DNA of 29,216 nucleotides from Candidatus Methanomethylophilaceae archaeon (GTDB lineage: Archaea; Thermoplasmatota; Thermoplasmata; Methanomassiliicoccales; Methanomethylophilaceae). The translations under genes and the position numbers were made by a program. Below the pieces are notes generated by a model. The model saw only the letters and a list, made by a program, of their open reading frames with translations, was not told the DNA's origin and did not search any database. Location: NCBI GenBank assembly GCA_016296195.1, contig JAEDJU010000001.1:1-29216 (forward strand), in the 5' to 3' direction. Shown one piece after another: positions 15,081 to 24,800 of the stretch (position 1 is the stretch's first letter; every line of letters begins with the position of its first letter).

Positions 15081-16691
15081 TCAAAGATCGGGCCTCTGAT
15101 CCTCGGGAACGATGAGGGCGTTCTCCAGGTCCTTGGCCTCCTTCTTGTGCTTCTCCTTCCACTCCGCGAGCGGGACGGAATATTTGGATTCGACCTCCTG
15201 ACGGTACTCGGGTCCCGAATTGTATGCACAGAACGGGATGACGCGGAGATCCGGCGTAGCATAGTGGATCGCACAGCGCTCGACCCTCTGGAGGTCGTAG
15301 TTGTACGAATCCTGGAAATGCATTCCTCCGATGAACATGGTCTTCCAAGAGAACGCGGCGAGGGTCTTCTTGGATTTGTCGCTGAGGAGGCTCTTGATCA
15401 AATTCTTGAGGTCCTTCTTGGTCATTCCGTCGGGAAGTCCGGACTCGATGACGCATGAATCGATGAGCTTCAGTGCCTTGAGGGCGTAGAGCTTCTTAAA
15501 GTGGGCCTTCTCGACCTTGTTGGCCAGCTCGTCCATGCCGTGGTAGAACTTGTCCACGTCGATGAACTTCGGGATGGGTGTGATTTTTCCGTCGTCGCCC
15601 TTGTACAGGTATGTTGCGATACCGCAGTGGGGGTGGACGGTGAAAGTGGCCTTGTTGCTTCCCATGATCTGGGACGCGAAGTTGGAGATGGGTGCCACGA
15701 TGGGTACGGGCCACCAGTCGTCCTTGTCGGTCCATCCGGTCTGTTCGTTGAACTCCCTGACGAGATCGGGAACGGTGAACCTTCCCTTCTCCAGCTCCTC
15801 GTTGGTAACCCTTCCGGTGAAGGCGACGGGCTGGTAGTTGACCCCCCTGACGACATCCGCGTTCTCGAATGCGAACCTGACGATGTCTCCGATCTGCTTG
15901 TCGTTCATTCCCTTGACGACGGTGGGGACGAGCACCACCGAGGGGTGCTTGGGCAGGGACCTGAGGTTCTCAAGGACCTGCTTCTTCACGTGGAACATCT
16001 TCCTGGCCCTGGCCTGGATGTACACATCGTCGGATACACCGTCGAACGAAAGATACAGAGTGTTGATACCTGCCTCCACGGCCTTCTTACAGAACTCGAT
16101 GTCCCTGAACTCCAGACCGTTGGTGGCGACCTGGATCTGTGCGAATCCCAGCTCCTTGGCCTTCTTGATGATGTCGAAGAAACGGGGGTGGATGGTGGGC
16201 TCCCCGCCGGAGAACTGTACCGCGGGGCACTTCACGGGCTTCTGGTTCCTGAGCATCTCCAGCATCCTGACCACTGTATCGTAGTCGGGCTCGTACACGT
16301 ATCCGGCGGAGTTGGCCTCCGCGAAACAGATGGGACAGGTCATGTTGCATCTGTTGGTGAGATCGATGTTGCACAGGATCGTACTGGTCTTCAACCTGAG
16401 GTTCTTCTGACCGACCATGATCTGCACGTTGTCATCGTCGGATGTGGTATCATCCTCGTTGACGACACCGATACCGTCCATCCCGTACTTCTCGGCTCTG
16501 AGGTAGAACTCGGTATCGGACCAGATCAGACTGTCGAATTCACCGTGCTCGGGACAGGTCTTCTTCGCGAATACCTTACCGTCCTTATCGTAAATCTCGG
16601 TCTCGAGGACCTTGCCGCACTCGGGGCAGATCGATTCTGTCTTCCTAGGAAGACCTTTCTGAAGAGCATATTTCTGTGCTGTTGCTGGCAT
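15081..16691 (-). CDS. tes: Radical SAM tetraether lipid synthase (Tes/GDGT synthase-like)
   Basis: Tes joins the tails of two archaeol-type diethers to form membrane-spanning tetraethers. The 536-residue protein starts with a Cys-rich N-terminal segment (C22, C25, C46 and H49 in CPECG ... CPEHGEF), then the radical-SAM site CNMTCPIC (C115, C119, C122) and SGGEP (161-165). Further cysteines toward the C-terminus (HCGIA, SCVIES, RCAIHY, PFCAYN) fit the extra Fe-S clusters known in this family. The linkage Tes-ferredoxin-geranylgeranyl reductase is, as I recall it, the Methanosarcina arrangement and supports the call. An AGGAAGGG site lies before the ATG. A related radical SAM enzyme with another lipid substrate cannot be ruled out from sequence alone. 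Confidence 0.88.
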   Translation of the reverse strand: MPATAQKYALQKGLPRKTESICPECGKVLETEIYDKDGKVFAKKTCPEHGEFDSLIWSDTEFYLRAEKYGMDGIGVVNEDDTTSDDDNVQIMVGQKNLRLKTSTILCNIDLTNRCNMTCPICFAEANSAGYVYEPDYDTVVRMLEMLRNQKPVKCPAVQFSGGEPTIHPRFFDIIKKAKELGFAQIQVATNGLEFRDIEFCKKAVEAGINTLYLSFDGVSDDVYIQARARKMFHVKKQVLENLRSLPKHPSVVLVPTVVKGMNDKQIGDIVRFAFENADVVRGVNYQPVAFTGRVTNEELEKGRFTVPDLVREFNEQTGWTDKDDWWPVPIVAPISNFASQIMGSNKATFTVHPHCGIATYLYKGDDGKITPIPKFIDVDKFYHGMDELANKVEKAHFKKLYALKALKLIDSCVIESGLPDGMTKKDLKNLIKSLLSDKSKKTLAAFSWKTMFIGGMHFQDSYNYDLQRVERCAIHYATPDLRVIPFCAYNSGPEYRQEVESKYSVPLAEWKEKHKKEAKDLENALIVPEDQRPDL

Positions 16692-16724
16692 CTTCTTGTC
16701 CCTTCCTGATGTCGGTTCAATTCC

Positions 16725-16740
16725 CTATAATAATATAAAT
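16725..16740 (-). promoter_or_regulatory. TATA box of the tes-ferredoxin-reductase operon
   Basis: The minus strand reads ATTTATATTATTATAG, the strongest TATA-like stretch in the window. Initiation is expected near 16708, giving a short leader that contains the AGGAAGGG ribosome-binding site before the tes ATG at 16691. Confidence 0.6.
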
Positions 16741-16764
16741 GGTTGGATAGAACTGGGCCGTACG

Positions 16765-16786
16765 CGGTTAACATGCTACGGTTAAC
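16765..16786. promoter_or_regulatory. Paired CGGTTAAC sites, candidate operator
   Basis: CGGTTAAC occurs at 16765-16772 and again at 16779-16786, a 14-bp period. The core GTTAAC is itself a palindrome. The pair sits between the two divergent TATA boxes, just upstream of the plus-strand one, where a dimeric regulator could affect both operons. No regulator is identified. Confidence 0.4.
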
Positions 16787-16792
16787 TCCTCC

Positions 16793-16800
16793 TTTATATC
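16793..16800 (+). promoter_or_regulatory. TATA box of the giant surface-protein gene
   Basis: TTTATATC is centred about 28 nt upstream of the ATG at 16825, and no ribosome-binding site precedes that ATG. A leaderless transcript beginning at or near 16825 is the simplest reading. Confidence 0.55.
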
Positions 16801-16824
16801 CCATATCCGGGCGGATATGTGTTC

Positions 16825-19800
16825 ATGATTGGAACGAGAGACTCCCGCAGGGACAGGAGGGGCAACATGCCCATGGCCATGATCGCAGTGGCACTTCTGG
16901 TCACGGGTTCATTCTTCTGCGTGATCAACAAGAGCATAGAATCCTCCACCGACAACAGCGAGTCCCTTGAGATGGAGTTCGCATCCATCGACGAGGTCTC
17001 CGATTCCGCCGTACTCGGTATCGAGACGGCATTGGGGAACATCATCACCGACATCAGCACCTCCTGTACCGGCAACCTCTTCGAGAGATCCGAGATCTTC
17101 AAGAGGAGGGTGGCTTCGATGTTCTCCTCCGAATACCCCTCCTTCGAGAGGGGTGTGAGGACTGAAATACTGTCCCACGACATCTCCCTCAGACTGGAAT
17201 CCCTCAGGGTCGGCACCGGTTTCGACGTCCCCGGAAGCTCCGCATCCACCTTCCTCCGTGCTTACGGTACGGTCTCGCTCTCGTTCACATCGGAGACCGG
17301 AAGCAGCACCAGGACCGTGGAGGTATCCGCGGACGCCACATCCTGCCTCCCCCTCGTCGTGGAGAATGCCAGCAGGTTCGAGCTCTCGACCGACGGTGAC
17401 GCATCCGCACTCACACAAATGATAGAGTACCAGCTCACCGCCATCGCCCAGTCCAGGATCCTCGCCGGATACGGGATGATGTCCGAGGGCGGCGCCGGAG
17501 GTACGCGTTCCATAATCACCGAGGATGATGTCAGGACGGCATTCAGGAACGCGTTGGACATCCTGGAGATAATGTGCTTCCGTACATGCGAGGACGGGGA
17601 TGACATCCTCGGGAAGGATAAGGTGGACCTTGCGGAACTCGTATCCGTCATGGACGGAAACATAGTCATCGACCTCGGTGCGTTCTACGGACAGGCCATC
17701 ATGGCCAACATGGACAGATACGTGACACAGTGGCTGGATTACATAGGCGCCAACATGGTCCTCGACCTCGCAGACAGCATTGAGGACCGCGCCAGGAACA
17801 TCCTCAACACGGTCATCGGTTTCATCATATCCAGGGACATAGACGCAGACAACGTGAAGAACCACATCCGCACCAGCATGAGGAACATCGGTGCCGAGAA
17901 CCTCCTGATCCTCGGATTCGAGGACGTGGAACCCTTCGTCATCCCCGGATCAAGCTTCGATATCGATGTGGACATGGAAAAGTTCGATTCCATCACCGAA
18001 CCCTTCGAAGAAGACATCAGCAGATCGAAACTGGATCTGCTCTCCTGGGACGGATGGGGTTCATTCTACAGGACATACAACGACAGCAGGAACCAATTCA
18101 AAGAATCGCTGTACCAGATCCTCAACTCCATCGCATACGGCATCCGCGGGAAATGCGACGTGTCCGTCCCTGTGGACTGCTTCGACGGAGAGGGTTTCTC
18201 CGATTCCCTCAGTAAGGCGATGGATGCAGCCATCGAGAAGAGCGGAAAGAGCTTCGTGAGCGTCTTCGACACCATGGTCAGATCGGTTACCATCAACGAC
18301 CCCCTCATGTGCGCAGTGTACCAGTGCATAAGGAACAACGGTAACGACGTGTTCGGGGCGGACAGGATGTTCGAAGACATCATCAAAAACATCGCCCTCA
18401 CCTACTACGCCAATCTGGTACATGTCGGGGAATATGACCTGGATTCCATCACCGAATATGTCAGGGACCTCGATGTGATCGATGATATCAGAAAAACGAT
18501 CTACGGCAAGGTGAACGACAGGGTGAGACAGCTCTCCGTCATGGAGACCATCTCCGGGACCAGGACCGACATCCTGACGAATGCCATGTCCGCCACCGTC
18601 TCCAAGGTCATCGGCATCTTCGGTCTCGATTCCGGGATCAGGGACACCATGAAAGGCATCTGCAGCGACATCATCAGGGTGATGGAGAAGGACCCCTGCT
18701 TCGGGGTCTGTGACATCCCCTCCGAGGATTCGTTCACCCTGGTGGACGGCGACGGCAATGTCAGGAACGAGAGGATGACCGTCTCCGATGTCTGCGACAT
18801 CGACATCGAACTCGTCAGCCCCATAGAGAACAGAGCCAAGAACACCCACTACGTCGGATTCGAGATGTGGACCGAGGCCGCATACTCCGCCATATACACA
18901 GTACGCATCAGCGGGGACGTCGGATTCGAGGTCAGGTCCGGTAACAAGGTCCTGGAGTCCCTGGGAGCATACGATTCGTCCTACAGCGGCAGCATAACGA
19001 TAGACACCGAGATGGACATCCCCTGCGTATCCGGATGGAAGCTCAAAGGTACCGAATACAATGCCAGCAACACCCTGATCGGGGATGCGTTCACACTCCT
19101 CATGAAAGCGCTGGAACCCTTCCTCGACGACCTCATGAACGTCCTCAAGGCCATGAGGGAGTTGGAGAGGATCTGCAGCTCCGTCATGATCGAGTTCGGT
19201 AACGAGATCAACAGGATGATGACCGAGATCTACGAGACCATCCGCGTTCCCCTCGAAATCCTCCAGTCCGCATTCCGCGAGTACTTCGGGGAGATCATGG
19301 AAGCGATCGGAATAATGGACCTCGATATCAAACTCGGATCCCAGACCCTGTTCCTCGACATCTTCGGTACCAAGGTCAGGATCGACACCAACCTCAGATC
19401 CCTCACCAAGAACACCAAGGACATCGTCAAGGTGACCGTATCCAAGGACATGGGAGGGAACATCACCGCATTCGCCTCCTGTACCGTCAAGCACAACCTC
19501 TCCAAGGATTACTACGCGATCGTCGAAGGAGGTGCGGAAGGTAAGGACTGGAACGTGAAAGCGATCTTCGACCCCCTCCTCGCCAGCAGATCCTACTACG
19601 TTGGTATCGAGGGGAAGATCAGGGACATCAGCTTCCACGGTACCGTTCCCGAACTGGTACAGTACAAGAAGACCCAGCTGTCGGTGTCCGAGATCCCCGG
19701 CGTGGGAGACGTACTGTCCAACATCCCGACCCCCATCCCCGGTGTCAAATGCGCCCTCGATGCGGGGATATACGTGAAGCACGCACTCCCCATCAGGGAA

Positions 19801-20847
19801 GGCATCCTGATCAACGAGGTGGAACTGAATCCTGCTGGGGACGACAGGGGGAAGGAATGGGTGGAGATCTTCAACAACACCGATGAGGAGGTCAACCTAG
19901 AAGGTTACACCCTCGTTCCCGCATCCGGGGACAGCAAATCCGTCAGCATCACCGGTGTCAGGATCCCCGCCAAGGGTATGGCGGTGATCACCTTCGACAA
20001 GCAGACACTCAACAACAGCGCCAGCAAAGGCAACCGCGGGGAGATGCTCACACTCTACGACACCTACGGGAACATCGTGGACAAGACCGCCTGGCTCACC
20101 GATACCGAGAACAACGACATGACCAACCAACGCGTGTCCGACGGATTCGACGAGTGGGGATTCAACGTAGGTTCTCCGGGATCCAAGAACGGGAACAACA
20201 TCCCCGGAGGGGCGTTCACCAAGGCCGCTATGCTCAGGTATGCGGAGGACGCCGTAGTGGAGATAATCGACGACATGGGCGGAAGGATCACCGACGTGGA
20301 CAGCCTCATGGTGTTCGTCCAGAGAGTCATAGCCAGGATGATCGAGAAGTTCATCGACACCATCGCGGACGCACTGATTGAGGCGTACGTGTTCGTCGAG
20401 GTGGAACTGACCGATTACGCGGAGACCGACCACAAAGGATTCAGGATCATGCTGGGTCTCGATTCCGAGATCGTCAGGGACACCCTCATGTACATCGCAT
20501 CCATGATCCCCGTCATCGGGGAGCACATCGCCTGTCCCGAGGGAATGAGTGCGGAGAGGATCGTCATGGACGATGTGTACCTCAGGACCGTCGTATACAC
20601 GGCCATATCCGCCCCCGGATTCGCGAAGGATTACATCGACGGCATGAAGGTCGAGGCGGGTCTTTCCGTCAAGGTGAATCTGTCCGCACTGTCCGAGATC
20701 TTCGGCGAGAGCGGTGGCAAGTGGAGCGCGGAGGCAGGTATCGTCCTGGAGAACTTCCCCACCAATGCCGTCCCGAAGTGTTTCGAGCCCAACATAAGCT
20801 ACGATTCCGACCTCTGGCTCTTCAGGATGACATTCTCCGAGGCGTGA
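16825..20847 (+). CDS. Giant N-terminally anchored exported protein with a lamin-tail domain
   Basis: This is a 1340-residue protein with an arginine-rich N-terminus ending in RRG (residues 11-13) and one hydrophobic segment (about 15-34). The layout recalls type IV prepilin-like or Tad-type proteins, though I cannot confirm a processing site. Long helical stretches separate beta-rich parts. Residues about 993-1122 form a lamin-tail domain: ILINEVELNPAGDD, WVEIFNNTDEEVNLEGYTL, then IPAKGMAVITF and DKTAWLTD. In prokaryotes such domains usually sit in secreted or surface proteins. No second membrane anchor is seen, so most of the protein should lie outside the cell. The start at 16825 fits the TATA distance; GTG at 16819 is the alternative. 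Function is unknown. Confidence 0.8.
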   Translation: MIGTRDSRRDRRGNMPMAMIAVALLVTGSFFCVINKSIESSTDNSESLEMEFASIDEVSDSAVLGIETALGNIITDISTSCTGNLFERSEIFKRRVASMFSSEYPSFERGVRTEILSHDISLRLESLRVGTGFDVPGSSASTFLRAYGTVSLSFTSETGSSTRTVEVSADATSCLPLVVENASRFELSTDGDASALTQMIEYQLTAIAQSRILAGYGMMSEGGAGGTRSIITEDDVRTAFRNALDILEIMCFRTCEDGDDILGKDKVDLAELVSVMDGNIVIDLGAFYGQAIMANMDRYVTQWLDYIGANMVLDLADSIEDRARNILNTVIGFIISRDIDADNVKNHIRTSMRNIGAENLLILGFEDVEPFVIPGSSFDIDVDMEKFDSITEPFEEDISRSKLDLLSWDGWGSFYRTYNDSRNQFKESLYQILNSIAYGIRGKCDVSVPVDCFDGEGFSDSLSKAMDAAIEKSGKSFVSVFDTMVRSVTINDPLMCAVYQCIRNNGNDVFGADRMFEDIIKNIALTYYANLVHVGEYDLDSITEYVRDLDVIDDIRKTIYGKVNDRVRQLSVMETISGTRTDILTNAMSATVSKVIGIFGLDSGIRDTMKGICSDIIRVMEKDPCFGVCDIPSEDSFTLVDGDGNVRNERMTVSDVCDIDIELVSPIENRAKNTHYVGFEMWTEAAYSAIYTVRISGDVGFEVRSGNKVLESLGAYDSSYSGSITIDTEMDIPCVSGWKLKGTEYNASNTLIGDAFTLLMKALEPFLDDLMNVLKAMRELERICSSVMIEFGNEINRMMTEIYETIRVPLEILQSAFREYFGEIMEAIGIMDLDIKLGSQTLFLDIFGTKVRIDTNLRSLTKNTKDIVKVTVSKDMGGNITAFASCTVKHNLSKDYYAIVEGGAEGKDWNVKAIFDPLLASRSYYVGIEGKIRDISFHGTVPELVQYKKTQLSVSEIPGVGDVLSNIPTPIPGVKCALDAGIYVKHALPIREGILINEVELNPAGDDRGKEWVEIFNNTDEEVNLEGYTLVPASGDSKSVSITGVRIPAKGMAVITFDKQTLNNSASKGNRGEMLTLYDTYGNIVDKTAWLTDTENNDMTNQRVSDGFDEWGFNVGSPGSKNGNNIPGGAFTKAAMLRYAEDAVVEIIDDMGGRITDVDSLMVFVQRVIARMIEKFIDTIADALIEAYVFVEVELTDYAETDHKGFRIMLGLDSEIVRDTLMYIASMIPVIGEHIACPEGMSAERIVMDDVYLRTVVYTAISAPGFAKDYIDGMKVEAGLSVKVNLSALSEIFGESGGKWSAEAGIVLENFPTNAVPKCFEPNISYDSDLWLFRMTFSEA

Positions 20848-20862
20848 TACGGCAGTGGTATG

Positions 20863-20875
20863 TTTTATCTATATG
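20863..20875 (+). promoter_or_regulatory. TATA element for the NOG1-polC pair
   Basis: TTTTATCTATATG is centred about 25 nt upstream of the ATG at 20893, in the short gap after the surface-protein gene. No ribosome-binding site precedes 20893, so a leaderless message is likely, and the polymerase gene would be transcribed from here. Confidence 0.5.
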
Positions 20876-20892
20876 CGCGCGATGTTAGAGAC

Positions 20893-21894
20893 ATGGCCGA
20901 GAAGACTTACAGAATCCCGACGGTACTTTCGTCCGACGAACTGTTGGACAAGGCATTCCACAGAGCATCCAAGATAACGATTTCTGGAGCGAATGCTCTG
21001 GATTCGGTGAAGAAGACCACTCTGGCCAAGGTCTCCGCCGCAGGGGACATAATCAAGGACACGCTGAACGGATACGTCGACAAGTTCCCCAGGATCGAGA
21101 AGGAGGAGGACTTCCTCCCCGAGCTCGTGGACCTGGTCATCGGACTCGACCCTTACAAGAAATCCCTCGGTGCGGTCAAATGGGCGGCCAACCGTACCGA
21201 CAAGCTCACCACCGAATCCCTGAGGAACATCAGGCGCAGCAAGGATCCGGAGATCATCAAAGGCGTCAGGACACAGTTCTACGGACGCATATCGTCGTTG
21301 ATGAAGCAGATCTCCAAGGACCTCATGTTCCTCCAGGACTGCAAGAACAAGTTCAGGAACCTCCCCTCCATAGAATCCGACATCCCCACCGTGGTGGTGG
21401 CCGGATTCCCCAACGTCGGTAAGAGCAACCTCGTCACCGAACTCTCCACCGCCGCTCCCGAGATAGCCCCGTACCCTTTCACCACCAAGGGCATCATCGT
21501 AGGGCACATCGAGGACGAATGGAGGAAATACCAGATCATCGACACTCCCGGACTCCTCGACAGGGAGCTGTCCGAACGCAACGATATCGAGAAACAGGCG
21601 GTACTGGCGCTCAAATATCTGACCCACGTGATGCTGATCGTAATCGATCCATCCGAGACCTGCGGATACAGCATGGAGAAGCAGACCGCACTGATGGAAT
21701 CCCTCCAAAAAGGATTCGAAGGCGTACCAATCATCGTCGCCGAGAGCAAATGCGACATCATGAAGACCGGCAACCCCGACAGGATATGCTTCTCCGCACA
21801 GTCCGGAGAGAACATGGAAGGGCTGCGCACGGCAGTGGTGACCGAGCTCAGGAAGATCAGGCTCCAGCAGGAAGACGAGGAAGAAGATGCCTGA
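20893..21894 (+). CDS. NOG1-type GTPase (OBG/HflX-like, ribosome-assembly family)
   Basis: The 333-residue protein has the NOG1 layout: an N-terminal helical bundle of about 160 residues, with RIPTVLSSDELLDKAFHRAS at the start. The G domain follows with P-loop GFPNVGKS (171-178), a PYPFTTKG switch region, DTPGLLDRELSERN (217-230) and an FSAQSG G5 loop. The G4 position reads ESKCD where most relatives have NKxD, so the usual Asn is replaced. The C-terminus is short and acidic. NOG1 proteins act in large-subunit assembly; the archaeal role is inferred. Start 20893 is chosen from homology and TATA spacing. The gene overlaps polC by 8 nt. Confidence 0.9.
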   Translation: MAEKTYRIPTVLSSDELLDKAFHRASKITISGANALDSVKKTTLAKVSAAGDIIKDTLNGYVDKFPRIEKEEDFLPELVDLVIGLDPYKKSLGAVKWAANRTDKLTTESLRNIRRSKDPEIIKGVRTQFYGRISSLMKQISKDLMFLQDCKNKFRNLPSIESDIPTVVVAGFPNVGKSNLVTELSTAAPEIAPYPFTTKGIIVGHIEDEWRKYQIIDTPGLLDRELSERNDIEKQAVLALKYLTHVMLIVIDPSETCGYSMEKQTALMESLQKGFEGVPIIVAESKCDIMKTGNPDRICFSAQSGENMEGLRTAVVTELRKIRLQQEDEEEDA

Positions 21895-24800
21895 GCTGGT
21901 GTACAGCGAGGAGATGGGCGAGTACTTCAGAAAGCTCGCCGAAGACAACGAGAGATGTTACGACATCGCCCGCAAGGCCAGGCGCATGGGCAGGGACCCC
22001 GAGAACAAGGTGGAGGTCCCCCAGGCGGAGGATCTGGCATCCAGGGTGGAGAAGCTTCTGAAGGATTACGATGTCAAAGGCATAGCCGAGACCATCAGGA
22101 AGCTCACTGACAAGTACAAGAACAGGGAGCTGGTGTCACTCTATGTCGCCAAGGAGATGGCCAAGAGGGACATGGGCAGCAAGGAGAAGTCCCTGGATAC
22201 CGCCATCCGTGCGGGTCTCGCCGTCCTCACCGAGGGTATCCTCGTCGCACCCCTGGAGGGTCTTGCGGACACCAAGATCGGTATAAACGACGACGGCACC
22301 GAGTTCGTGGACCTTGTGTTCGCGGGACCGATCCGTGCCGCCGGAGGTACCGCACAGGCAATGAGCGTCCTTCTTGCGGACGTCGTCAGGACCGAGATCG
22401 GTATCGGGGAATACAAACCGACCGAGGCCGAGGTTGACAGATTCATCGAAGAGATCCCTCTGTACAAGATGTGCCAACACATCCAGTACTCCCCGTCCGC
22501 CGAGGAGATCAAACTGATCGTGGGAAGGTGCCCCATCATGATCGACGGAGAGGGTACGGAGAAGATGGAACTCTCCGGATTCAGGGACCTGCCCCGTATC
22601 AAGACCAACCAGGTCAGGGGCGGTGCGTGTCTGGTCGTCGCCGAAGGTATGTGTCAGAAGGCCAGCAAGTTGCAGAAGCACGTCAAGAAGCTGGGTCTGA
22701 AGGGTTGGGAGTTCATGGACGAATATCTTTCCATGAAGGGTGCCGCCGTCGCTACGGATTCCGGACCCAGATCGGTACACCCTTCGGAGAAGTACCTCAA
22801 GGACATCGTCGCGGGAAGACCGATCTTCGGACACCCCAGCCGTGTGGGCGGATTCAGACTCAGATACGGACGTGCCAGGACCGCGGGTCTCGCATCCCTG
22901 GCGTTCTGTCCCGCAAGCATGTACATAATGGACGAGTTCCCCGCGTTGGGTACACAGCTGAAGATCGAAAGACCCGGGAAGGCATGCGTCGTGACACCCT
23001 GCGACGAACTGGACGGCCCGATAGCCGTACTGAACAACGGGGACCTGGTCCAGTGCCAGACATCCGACGAAGCAAGAACCGTAAGGTCGGACGTGTTCGA
23101 GATCACCGACAACGGGGAGGTACTCGTACCGTTCGGAGAATTCTGCGAGAACAACCACTTCCTCATCCCCAGCGGATATCCGATCGAATGGCATGTCCAG
23201 GAGATCGAGGATGCACTCAAACCTCTGCCGGAGGATTGGCATCCCGCGGACCCTACCGCATCCGCCGACAGGGATACGGCGTATTCTCTGAAGATGCGTC
23301 TTTTGAAGGAAGGAACATGCAGGGACGGTTTCGTACGCATACCCGTATGCGACGACGTCACCGTACTGGAGAGCATCGGTGCACCGTACACGTTGGATGA
23401 CGGGAACATAATACTGGACAAGGATGCCACCGAGACCGTCCTTCTGGATCTCATGGTGGTGCACGACGGGGACGGACTCGTACGTCTGGAGTGGACACCG
23501 CCGGCCGACGTACTGGATTGGAACGCACTCAGCGAACCTGTGAAACAGGACATACGCGGACGCATACTGATCGGTTCGATACCCTGCATGAAAGGTACGC
23601 TCCACACGCTGAAGAACGACGTGCCTACGCTGTCGCTCATCGGTGCGGAATTCACCGAGAACGAGAACAAGGTGTCCCTCAAAGAAGAGGCCACCAAGAG
23701 ATTGCTTTCCGATCTGGGTCTGTCCATGGACGGAGAGAACGTATCGGAATCGTCCGAACCCCCGACCGATCTCCTGGGATGGTCGAAGATAGGACCTTCC
23801 GTCAAGGAGGCATGGACCGAATCGATAACGACCGGCAGGGACATAATCTATTCCAACGGGACGCTATCGTTCCCGCTGTCGTACGGAAGACAGCTGGACA
23901 TCATCGGTATGGAATACATGGAGATCGAGGGATCCCTGCGTCTCAGCGTCAACAACACCGTAACATTGCTCTCCGATCTGAAACTGAAATACGACGATAC
24001 GGAAGAGAGACTGGTGAGATATGAGGACAAACCACCGGACACCGTGTTCAAATGGGGAAAGGCCGGCAAGGCCAAGGATAAATGGGCCGACCGCATCATC
24101 TCCGGAAAGGACATGACACTGTCCGACGGGAGACTGATCATCCCCTCGTACACGGAGCGCACACTCTTCTCTCTGAAAGTCCCGTACATGACCGACAAGG
24201 GCGAATTGGGTATCGCATTCGAAGATGCCGATCCCCTGTTGGAAAACCTGGGTCTGTACCGTTACAAGAGATGGGTGAAACAGATCCTCCCGGATGATTG
24301 GGAGCACCCCACATACGACAGGGCGAAGGAGATGTCGCGTACCTACGGCGTCCCGCTGCACCCCGACTACAACCTGTTCTGGAACGATATCCCTCTCGGG
24401 GATCTCGTCTCCCTGAGAGGATTCATAGCAAGCGAGGGTCGTCTGGAGGACGGATGTCTCACGATGCCCCTGAACGAGGATGCCGCCATGCTGCTGAAGC
24501 TCGGTGTCGGTTTCACCTACGTGAGCGGCAACATACGCCTGGACACGGACAGCAGCAACAGATTGCTGAAGGACCTAGGCCTGTATTACGACGAGGACAA
24601 GGAAACGGTGGGCGATACCGGATCCATGCCTGAGGTATCGGTACTGTCGTGGTCATCCGTGCCGGATGGTATCAGAGACAGGATGCGCTCCGATATACTC
24701 TCCGAAAGAGCTACAGGGTTCCACCTCAAAGGAAAATTGGTGGTGATACCCTGCGGTTCCCAGAAGAAGACGTTGGAGACCCTGGGTGCGATACACAAGG

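Noticed and set aside
15070..15456. Open frame leading into the ferredoxin
   Set aside because: It is a shadow of the tes 3' end. The ferredoxin needs only 56 residues from 15069 and has its own ribosome-binding site.
18061..19782. Long minus-strand open frame opposite the giant surface protein
   Set aside because: Its Asp/Val/Gly/His-rich composition is typical of antisense shadows of a GC-rich gene, and the plus strand has a lamin-tail domain and promoter.
22136..23844. Long minus-strand open frames opposite polC
   Set aside because: They lie within conserved DP2 sequence and show no recognisable protein features.
23200..24300. Intein in DP2
   Set aside because: No Cys/Ser start, His-Asn end or endonuclease motifs; the insert instead shows internal repeats.
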